A stretch of DNA of 34,575 nt from Eubacteriales bacterium. GTDB lineage: Bacteria > Bacillota > Clostridia > Tissierellales > Dethiosulfatibacteraceae. This document shows, one piece after another, positions 1 through 5,580 of the stretch. The stretch spans positions 1 through 34,575 of the forward strand of contig JAUYTY010000116.1 of the NCBI GenBank assembly GCA_030694905.1, given 5' to 3'. Both the position numbers and the translations under genes were made by a program. Numbering within the stretch: position 1 is the stretch's first letter; the number at the start of each line of letters is the position of its first letter. The notes beneath the pieces are model-generated. The model was not told the DNA's origin. It ran no database searches and saw only the letters and a list, made by a program, of their open reading frames with translations.

Positions 1-522
1 ATCGAAAACCTAATCGAAAGGATGGAAAGTCAATTATCCTTTACTAGAAAATTGATGGAAGAAGATATCCAATTTAGAATAGATAAAAGCCCTACCTTTT
101 ATTGTTTCGATTATATGGCAGATAATGAAATTACATTAGAAGACAGCTATATAAAACATTTTACTCAATGGACAGAATATATGTTGTTTGTGCTGAATTA
201 TTCTCGTTGCTCAATAGATAGTTTACATCATGGCAGTAATTCTATTGATATAGGACTGGCAGTTGAGGAAAAATATTTAGATATTTTCAATTTAGATATT
301 TCTAAACCTGTCTATAAGCGCCCTTCCAAATTAAGCGTTATTTGTCCAATTAGACATAGCCTGAATGGTAAAATAATTGGCAATTATGCAGAGAAAATGG
401 TGAAGTTTATAATTAGTAATAATATTACAATAAATAGTGAATTGTTTTATGTTAATGAAATTTCTTTTCATCAAAATGGTGAGGAGCATTTCTATAGTAA
501 TTTGTATATACCAATAGAATGA
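1..522 (+). CDS. C-terminal part of an effector-binding transcription regulator (MerR/GyrI-like), cut by the window edge
   Basis: The reading frame is open from base 1, and the first ATG (22) has no ribosome site, so the gene very probably starts upstream and only about 173 residues are seen. The first 25 or so residues are charged and heptad-like, as in the linker coiled coil of MerR regulators. The rest ends in a short pattern (FYVNEISF, then SNLYIPIE) typical of the last strands of GyrI-like effector-binding domains, which often close with LYIPI. No DNA-binding domain is visible because it would lie outside the window. A hairpin terminator follows within about 50 bases, so this is the last gene of its transcript. 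The family call is by pattern only; a stand-alone GyrI-like protein is the alternative. Confidence 0.55.
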   Translation: MENLIERMESQLSFTRKLMEEDIQFRIDKSPTFYCFDYMADNEITLEDSYIKHFTQWTEYMLFVLNYSRCSIDSLHHGSNSIDIGLAVEEKYLDIFNLDISKPVYKRPSKLSVICPIRHSLNGKIIGNYAEKMVKFIISNNITINSELFYVNEISFHQNGEEHFYSNLYIPIE

Positions 523-572
523 CTGTTTCTTATACTTAGTTAATGAAGCTGACTTAATACAGATGTTCAAAT

Positions 573-597
573 AAAAAGACCTCAAGGTCTTTTTTTA
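573..597 (+). terminator. Rho-independent terminator after the first gene
   Basis: A 9-bp stem (573-581 with 586-594, core AGACC/GGTCT) closes a TCAA loop. The 3' arm runs into a seven-T tract. It sits about 50 bases after the stop of the regulator fragment. Confidence 0.8.
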
Positions 598-671
598 GGT
601 TTAGTATTGGTTGGGATTCGAACCGCGGAAAACATAGTATTCAAAACAACAACATCAAAACAACTAAAGCA

Positions 672-719
672 TTGACAGAAGACTAATACGTATGATATAT
701 TAATATCGATAAACGATAT
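672..719 (+). promoter_or_regulatory. Promoter with overlapping inverted repeat, probable PadR operator
   Basis: TTGACA (672-677) and TATATT (696-701) are separated by 18 bases. Immediately downstream, at the expected start point, lies a perfect inverted repeat ATATCG-N5-CGATAT (703-719), extended by a second CGAT at 726-729. PadR regulators commonly bind such repeats in their own promoters, so autorepression of the padR-chrA pair is a reasonable inference. Confidence 0.55.
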
Positions 720-760
720 CGTAAGACGATAACAAAAACCAATATAGATAGGAGAAAATT

Positions 761-1069
761 ATGTCTGACAAAGTGTTAAGAAAATTGTTCTTAGGGTTTA
801 TCAGTATCCATATTCTGCACCATGCCAAAAAAGAGCCAATTTATGGACTTTGGATGATTGAGGAACTCGAGCATCATGGATACTCCATTAGTGCGGGTAC
901 ACTTTATCCGATATTGAATGGAATGGAGAAGGATGGTCTTCTTGTATCTTCAGAAGAAAATGTTCAGGGTAAAATTAGAAAATACTACAGGACAACATCT
1001 CATGGAGACTTGATTCTAAAGGAAGCAAGGGTAAAAGCCTATGAGCTGTTCAAGGAAATGAAGGATTAA
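761..1069 (+). CDS. PadR-family transcription regulator
   Basis: This 102-residue protein has the PadR winged-helix pattern. A helical start is followed by the hallmark YGLWMIEELE near residues 28-37, then GTLYPILNGMEKDGLL (about 46-61) for the recognition helix and wing, and a short C-terminal dimerisation helix. The size is normal for the short PadR subfamily. The start has a good GGAG site about 8 bases upstream. It is followed after about 45 bases by the chromate transporter gene, and its promoter carries an inverted repeat, so it probably represses itself and the transporter. PadR and chromate transporter genes are paired in other Bacillota. The inducer cannot be deduced. Confidence 0.88.
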   Translation: MSDKVLRKLFLGFISIHILHHAKKEPIYGLWMIEELEHHGYSISAGTLYPILNGMEKDGLLVSSEENVQGKIRKYYRTTSHGDLILKEARVKAYELFKEMKD

Positions 1070-1115
1070 GAGAGGATATGAAATAATTCAGATGAAGAAA
1101 AAAGGAGGAAATAGT

Positions 1116-2288
1116 TTGGAAAATATAAAATGGCGTACTTTTCTTAAAGATGTATTCATTTGTTCATTGGGGGCATATGGCGGACCTGAAGCCCATTACG
1201 GTGTTTTTACGGATCAACTGGTCGTCAAAAAGAAGTATTTATCTGAGGAGGAATTGGTTGAACTGATTGCGTTAACAGGTATTCTGCCAGGGCCAAGCAG
1301 CACGCAGACTATTGTTGCCATTGGTCATAAAACGGGGGGACCTTTGCTGGCTTTTTTGACGATGCTGGTGTGGGCTTTACCAGTTCTAACACTGATGACA
1401 TTGCTATCGTTTTTAAGCCAATTTTTAGGCAATATGAATTTATCTCAGGATGGTCTACGTTACATCGGTCCCATGGCAGTGGGATTTATCGTCGTAGCCG
1501 CATATCGCATAGGACGCAAGGTGGTAAAAGACAAGATCACTTTGTTGTTGTTGATAATGGGAGGCGTAACCACGTACTTTATTCGGGCACCCTGGATCTT
1601 TCCATTGGTATTGATAATCGGTGGAGTGGTGAGTATTATTACCTCAGGAGAGAAGAATCTTTGGAATCACGTCAAATTAAACCCACCTTGGAAATACCTT
1701 ATCGCTTTTGGTTTCTTTGCACTTGGAAGCCTTTTATTAAAGCTCTTATGGGATAACCAAATCATTAATCTGTTTGAAAGTTTTTATCGGTATGGCTACT
1801 TGGTTATTGGAGGCGGACAAGTCGTAGTACCCATGATGTACAGTGAGTTGGTGGAAGTGAACCAGTATATGACAAATCAGGAGTTTCTTACTGGTTTTGG
1901 TCTGGTTCAGGGACTACCTGGCCCTATGTTTAGCTTCAGCGCGTATGCTGGAGGAATGGCCGCTCGCGGAGGGAGCACGTTAACTCAAGTGCTAGGTGCT
2001 GTTGTAGGCGGGATTGCTATATTTTTGCCTGGACTTCTATTGATTTATTTTGTATTTCCGGTTTGGGAAAACTTAAAGAGAATAAAAGGGATTAAGGTTT
2101 CTTTAAAAGGCATTACAGCTGTTGCTGGAGGATTAATTGCAGTTGCGGCGATCATCCTTATGCAAAAGAGTGGTTTTGTGTATGATAACATTATTGTTAT
2201 GATTATTACGGTTGCGCTTTTGTTAACAAAAAAAATACCAGCTCCCCTGATCGTTGTAGCTGTTTTGGCCGCTGGTTTTATTTTGTAA
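1116..2288 (+). CDS. chrA: Chromate transporter, two-domain (long-chain) CHR family
   Basis: This is an integral membrane protein of about 390 residues with two homologous CHR halves. The first carries YGGPEAHYGVF and ILPGPSSTQ, the second GGGQVVVPMM and LVQGLPGPMFSFSAY, the paired signatures of long-chain CHR proteins. The family is described as chromate-efflux transporters, but many members have untested substrates. An ATG at 1092 is in frame, yet AAAGGAGG (1101-1108) lies inside that extension and is ideally spaced from TTG 1116, so I choose the TTG start (protein begins MENIKWRTF). It follows the PadR gene and is probably repressed by it. A fragment homologous to its last 45 or so residues recurs at 24236-24379. 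No clear terminator follows. Confidence 0.88.
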   Translation: MENIKWRTFLKDVFICSLGAYGGPEAHYGVFTDQLVVKKKYLSEEELVELIALTGILPGPSSTQTIVAIGHKTGGPLLAFLTMLVWALPVLTLMTLLSFLSQFLGNMNLSQDGLRYIGPMAVGFIVVAAYRIGRKVVKDKITLLLLIMGGVTTYFIRAPWIFPLVLIIGGVVSIITSGEKNLWNHVKLNPPWKYLIAFGFFALGSLLLKLLWDNQIINLFESFYRYGYLVIGGGQVVVPMMYSELVEVNQYMTNQEFLTGFGLVQGLPGPMFSFSAYAGGMAARGGSTLTQVLGAVVGGIAIFLPGLLLIYFVFPVWENLKRIKGIKVSLKGITAVAGGLIAVAAIILMQKSGFVYDNIIVMIITVALLLTKKIPAPLIVVAVLAAGFIL

Positions 2289-2502
2289 TTTGGGATAGGG
2301 GTAAAATATGGATGTCTTCTATTTGAGCCATTGAAATGAATATTCTCCTTGTGTGGAATATGACAATAAACTATAATAAACAAAAATTTGAAGATTCAGG
2401 TCAGAGATAATATTATTCAATGGATATAGTTAACATTTCAGGAAAGCATGGACTAAAATAATGTTTTAAATTAATCGGGTTCGGATAACTACATAATAAA
2501 TG

Positions 2503-2533
2503 ATGTCGCCCTCAGTTTAAATGAGGGCGACAT
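2503..2533 (-). terminator. Strong hairpin, terminator of the minus-strand stalk-protein gene
   Basis: A perfect 12-bp stem (2503-2514 with 2522-2533, core GTCGCCCTCA) closes a 7-base loop. It lies 30 bases past the stop of the minus-strand gene. Neither side has a strong T tract, so it may act in both directions or need Rho. The preceding 2289-2500 stretch holds no gene I can support. Confidence 0.6.
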
Positions 2534-2563
2534 TTGTTATAGTCAATGATTATTTTCGCTTGA

Positions 2564-3148
2564 TCAAGGAAACACTTCAAGCACTACAAAGAGTTCATTA
2601 ACGCGTGAACCGTCCATGGCGCTTTCTTCAAACAGAATCAGCATAAGCGTTGCGTTGCCAGGCAAGTCCGCTTCGGGGATATTGAGGTTGATGGTGAATG
2701 TTCCCCAATCGGGAGCGCCTGCACTGGCCATTTCAAAGCCTTCAAGATAAACGAAATGTCCATCCTCTACCTCATATTGAAGAACAGCCTCAAAAATACG
2801 TGCTTCACCTGTGACAACATAGTTACCTTGAGAACCAGTTACTGAAATATTTCGAAACGCTTGATTTTCTGTAGGATCTCCATGAGTGATTTCAACCTGT
2901 TTTAGGGTTTCATTCCAGAATATGTTGACATTGAGAAGCTCACTCATAGTTCTTAAGGGTACATAGGTGGAACCTTCATAATTGAGTATAGGCAAATCAC
3001 CTTCGTACAAATTATCATCAACCATAATGGGATACTGTGCCTTGACCAGGATATACTGTGTTAATGAACTGGCAAATGAAGAAACGGGAAGCATTAAGAC
3101 TGCGCCAATTATTATACCTAGGATTAGGCCTTTCATTGTTTTATTCAT
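2564..3148 (-). CDS. Secreted protein with copper-amine-oxidase-like stalk domain and Gmad2 domain
   Basis: This protein of about 194 residues begins with a signal peptide (lysines, then GLILGIIIGAVLMLPVSS, then an Ala-Ser cleavage region). Next comes a stalk-domain pattern (ILVKAQYPIMVDDN, then YVPLRTMSELLNVNIFWN, about 35-90), as in the N-terminal domain of copper amine oxidases and many Bacillota surface proteins. The last 95 or so residues fit Gmad2, an immunoglobulin-like domain linked to spore germination (EARIFEAVLQYEVEDG, then ESAMDGSRVNE). An upstream GTG (3166) is in frame, but AAAGGAG at 3157-3163 sits 8 bases before ATG 3148, which I take as the start. It is the only confident minus-strand gene here and has its own promoter. 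It is probably exported or wall-associated; its exact role is unknown. Confidence 0.8.
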   Translation of the reverse strand: MNKTMKGLILGIIIGAVLMLPVSSFASSLTQYILVKAQYPIMVDDNLYEGDLPILNYEGSTYVPLRTMSELLNVNIFWNETLKQVEITHGDPTENQAFRNISVTGSQGNYVVTGEARIFEAVLQYEVEDGHFVYLEGFEMASAGAPDWGTFTINLNIPEADLPGNATLMLILFEESAMDGSRVNELFVVLEVFP

Positions 3149-3175
3149 ATTAACAACTCCTTTCACTTTAACTTA

Positions 3176-3204
3176 ATTATACACTATTTTATATAGTAGT
3201 TAAA
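3176..3204 (-). promoter_or_regulatory. Promoter of the minus-strand stalk-protein gene
   Basis: Read on the minus strand, TTTAAC (3204-3199) and TATAAT (3181-3176) are 17 bases apart and lie just upstream of the ribosome site. The 330-base gap 3149-3478 holds this promoter, the divergent promoter of the YtxH gene at 3348-3376, and otherwise only AT-rich sequence. Confidence 0.6.
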
Positions 3205-3347
3205 TATCAAATTAAGGATAGTTGACTCACGCAATTGTAATATACTCATGTTTGCTATTGCGATGTTTTAAACGCAGTCACTTAATAGTAAACTATAATT
3301 ATACATATTATATGAAATATATATAGCATAAATACTAATAACATAAG

Positions 3348-3376
3348 TTGACAAATAGTTTTAATTGTAGCATAAT
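3348..3376 (+). promoter_or_regulatory. Sigma-A-type promoter of the ytxH/DUF948 pair
   Basis: A perfect TTGACA (3348-3353) is followed after 17 bases by CATAAT (3371-3376). The predicted leader to the YtxH gene is about 95 bases. No SigB-like pattern was seen, although this gene pair is stress-linked elsewhere. Confidence 0.7.
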
Positions 3377-3478
3377 GTAAGTAAGCCGAATAATTGAGAA
3401 GTTGTTGAAGGTATGAAAACTTCTAAAAAGAATGACAAGAGAAGTTTTTCGGATAAAAAATATAGGAGGTATTTAATT

Positions 3479-3820
3479 ATGATAATCAAAGATTTGATAG
3501 AACAGAGCAAGAAAAAAGCAAAAGTGGAGGCAGCGAAAAAAACCGCAAAAGATGTCGCAATAGGCGCCAGCATTGGTGCGGCTGTGGGTGTTGCTGCAGG
3601 TACGCTACTTGCACCTAAGTCTGGTAAAGAGACAAGAGAAGACATAGCGAAAAGCGCAAAACAAGCTGCGGAAAATGTCAAAGAAAAAGTCGAAGAAGTA
3701 AAAATAAAAGCAAAAGAAGAGTATGCTGACATGAAAGAATTCAAAAATAAAGTTGAAGATGTCAAGACACAAGCAAAAAAAGATGTGGCTGATATCAAAG
3801 AAGAAGCTAAGAGCTATTAA
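3479..3820 (+). CDS. YtxH-domain stress protein
   Basis: This 113-residue protein has the YtxH pattern. A lysine/alanine-rich start is followed by a glycine-alanine membrane segment (IGASIGAAVGVAAGTLLAP, about 28-46) and the conserved APKSGKETREDI. The rest is a long lysine/glutamate coiled coil with repeats like late-embryogenesis proteins. The frame is open from 3413, but AGGAGG at 3464-3469 fixes ATG 3479 as the start. YtxH proteins are small membrane-anchored stress proteins whose molecular role is poorly known. It is followed after 68 bases by a DUF948-like gene, as in the ytxG-ytxH pairing of Bacillus. Confidence 0.82.
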   Translation: MIIKDLIEQSKKKAKVEAAKKTAKDVAIGASIGAAVGVAAGTLLAPKSGKETREDIAKSAKQAAENVKEKVEEVKIKAKEEYADMKEFKNKVEDVKTQAKKDVADIKEEAKSY

Positions 3821-3888
3821 ACAATAGCGCATAGGCAGTTAGCGGAAATGCCTGTGCGACGGCAAATCGATCATAGAAGGAGTGGGCT

Positions 3889-4266
3889 ATGAGTATATAT
3901 GTTAGCGACCTGCTGATTTTTTTGGCAGTGTTTATAGGAATTAGTTTATTGGCGACCATTTGCGCACTGCTCATTATCGCAGTTGCAAGACTGAATAAGG
4001 TATTGAAAAGGGTTGGAAAGATACTTGATGACAACTCAGACAATATCGATAAAACAATGAAGAAGGTGTTATTGGTAGCGGAGCATTGGGATGAGACCAG
4101 CGAGAGCCTCAAGTTAGTTGCAAACAAGACTGAGACCACTGTTGACGCTGTTAGTGGATTGCTGACTGGTGTAGCTTCAACAGGGACCGCTCAGTCAGTC
4201 GTGAACATCGTTGAAAGTGCTTTGCAGGTTGCACTTGGGTTTTACGCAAATAGAGACAACAGATGA
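3889..4266 (+). CDS. DUF948-like (YtxG-like) single-pass membrane protein
   Basis: This 125-residue protein has one long N-terminal membrane helix (LLIFLAVFIGISLLATICALL, about residues 8-28). Helical, polar heptads follow (RLNKVLKRVGKILDDNSDNI), then a second coiled stretch and an Ala/Val-rich amphipathic tail. That layout matches DUF948 general-stress proteins such as YtxG. Its position just after a YtxH gene supports the call. AAGGAG lies about 8 bases before the ATG. I infer that the two proteins act together at the membrane. The sequence is too simple for certainty; another coiled-coil membrane protein is possible. Confidence 0.6.
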   Translation: MSIYVSDLLIFLAVFIGISLLATICALLIIAVARLNKVLKRVGKILDDNSDNIDKTMKKVLLVAEHWDETSESLKLVANKTETTVDAVSGLLTGVASTGTAQSVVNIVESALQVALGFYANRDNR

Positions 4267-4408
4267 ATGAACATTAGATCATCTTCTTTTGTCAAAGACG
4301 CCTTAGACTTTGCATCGTTCAATTAAAATAAAAATGCGAGATAGTATTTTGGATTCGATGACTGCTTGACCTGATTTGGACGCTTTGGCCATGCAAGAGT
4401 TAATAGCG

Positions 4409-4436
4409 TAACCGGCCTTTAGCCGGTTATTTGTTT
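4409..4436 (+). terminator. Rho-independent terminator after the DUF948-like gene
   Basis: TAACCGGC (4409-4416) pairs with GCCGGTTA (4422-4429) around a CTTTA loop, followed by TTTGTTTT. It ends the ytxH/DUF948 transcript. The 140 bases between it and the stop contain no gene I can support. Confidence 0.82.
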
Positions 4437-4459
4437 TAGATGCTATGGATTAATATAAA
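4431..4459 (+). promoter_or_regulatory. Possible promoter of the 24-residue membrane peptide gene
   Basis: TTGTTT (4431-4436) and TATAAA (4454-4459) are 17 bases apart, about 30 bases before the ATG at 4487. The -35 overlaps the T tract of the preceding terminator. Confidence 0.4.
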
Positions 4460-4486
4460 AAGAAATAAAGAGAAGGAGAGGTTACT

Positions 4487-4561
4487 ATGAATAGAGGGTT
4501 GGGTATAATAGGAACAATATTGGTTATTGTTTTGGTCCTTTGGCTTTTAAAGATAATTTAG
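4487..4561 (+). CDS. Very small hydrophobic membrane peptide (24 aa)
   Basis: An ATG with a good site (AGAAGGAGAG, 4471-4480) opens a 24-codon frame whose product is almost entirely one membrane helix (IIGTILVIVLVLWLLKII) after a short MNRGLG start. It resembles, by pattern only, the tiny single-helix membrane proteins of Bacillota annotated as lmo0937- or DUF5670-like, which share a GTIL-VLWLL core. It lies between a terminator and a hairpin upstream of cphB, so it probably forms its own small transcript with the neighbouring stress genes. Function unknown. The ribosome site and composition are what argue that it is real. Confidence 0.6.
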   Translation: MNRGLGIIGTILVIVLVLWLLKII

Positions 4562-4609
4562 TTAGATTTCATGTAAAGTCTAAAAACCAATATAAGTTTG
4601 ATTGAGATG

Positions 4610-4646
4610 AAGGGGTGGAGTCGGGAAAAACCGTCATCTGCCCCTT
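4610..4646 (+). other. Hairpin between the small peptide gene and cphB
   Basis: AAGGGG (4610-4615) pairs with CCCCTT (4641-4646) and encloses an inner CGG/CCG stem (4622-4624 with 4631-4633) with a GAAAAA loop. The downstream sequence is T-rich but broken (TTACTTTATATTT). It could terminate the small-peptide transcript or be a leader structure for cphB, whose ATG lies 37 bases on. I do not match it to a known riboswitch. Confidence 0.4.
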
Positions 4647-4683
4647 ACTTTATATTTCACTACTTTAATCCTGGAGGTAAAAA

Positions 4684-5580
4684 ATGAACAATAAATCATA
4701 TTATATTAGAAAACAACACATATTGCCAAAAGGTCTATTGGTGGCTATCGGCGGAAATGAAGACAAAGAATATGATCTGAGGATTCTTTCCACCATACTG
4801 TCACTGGTGAAAAAACAAAGGAAAAACATCGAAATCATTACTACCGCCAGTCGTTATTCGGAAGATGCCGGTAAAGCCTATTACAAAGCTTTTACCAAAG
4901 AAAGCGATCATAATGTCGGGCTCATGCATATAACCACACGTGAACAGGCCAATGATATCAGTTTATTGCAACGAATCACCGCAGCTGACGTTATTTTTTT
5001 CACTGGAGGGTATCAATTGCGTATTACCAGTGTTTTGGGTGGGTCCCCAATTGAAAAAGAAATTCTTCGTAGGTATGAACAGGATTATTGCATTATCGCC
5101 GGAACCAGTGCCGGGGCTAGTGCCATGTCGAGAACCATGATTTATGGTGGTGAGGGTAAGACAGCCTTGCGAAAAGGCACCGTCAAAGTGTCAGCAGGCA
5201 TGGGACTTATCGACAACGTCATCATTGATACACATTTTGTGGAGCGGGGACGATTCAGTCGTTTAATGGAGGTTGTAAGCATGAATTCAAGTATTACTGG
5301 GATCGGTCTCGGTGAAGACGCTGCGATTGTAATAGAGGATGGTTGTATACTTAGAGCTATTGGGAGTGGTGTCACGGTGATCCTGGATGGTCAGCACATT
5401 AAACATACAAACGTAGCGGATATTGATTTTGATGAATCCATCGCCATTGAAAATCTGGTCATTCACACCATTGTGAATGGGTACGGATATGATCTGTGTG
5501 AAAAGAAATATTTGAAACCCGATAATCTTAATAAGTTGGATATGGTTGAAAGTGAGGCGAATAACTATGAAAATAATTGA
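4684..5580 (+). CDS. cphB: Cyanophycinase (peptidase S51)
   Basis: This 298-residue serine exopeptidase cuts cyanophycin (multi-L-arginyl-poly-L-aspartate) to beta-Asp-Arg dipeptides. The nucleophile elbow is GTSAGASAMS with Ser142. Earlier motifs are LVAIGGNEDK (19-28), TTASRYSEDAG (53-63) and FFTGGYQLR (105-113). The histidine-containing IDTHFVERGRFSRLM (about 181-195) is the other catalytic-region block. Length and motif order are normal. GGAGG lies about 8 bases before the ATG. Its end overlaps the start of cphA by 14 bases, so the two are translationally coupled and co-expressed, giving matched synthesis and mobilisation of a nitrogen reserve. No signal peptide is present, so it acts in the cytoplasm. 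Confidence 0.95.
   Translation: MNNKSYYIRKQHILPKGLLVAIGGNEDKEYDLRILSTILSLVKKQRKNIEIITTASRYSEDAGKAYYKAFTKESDHNVGLMHITTREQANDISLLQRITAADVIFFTGGYQLRITSVLGGSPIEKEILRRYEQDYCIIAGTSAGASAMSRTMIYGGEGKTALRKGTVKVSAGMGLIDNVIIDTHFVERGRFSRLMEVVSMNSSITGIGLGEDAAIVIEDGCILRAIGSGVTVILDGQHIKHTNVADIDFDESIAIENLVIHTIVNGYGYDLCEKKYLKPDNLNKLDMVESEANNYENN

Noticed and set aside
608-626. A tRNA gene on the minus strand
   Set aside because: Only a T-arm-like string is present; stems do not pair and there is no acceptor end.
1370-1756. Open frame of 128 codons inside chrA in another phase
   Set aside because: It overlaps the well-supported transporter completely, has no ribosome site, and its residues show no domain pattern.
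4610-4646. A known riboswitch before cphB
   Set aside because: The conserved cores of common classes that I can recall do not fit; only a simple two-part hairpin is visible.
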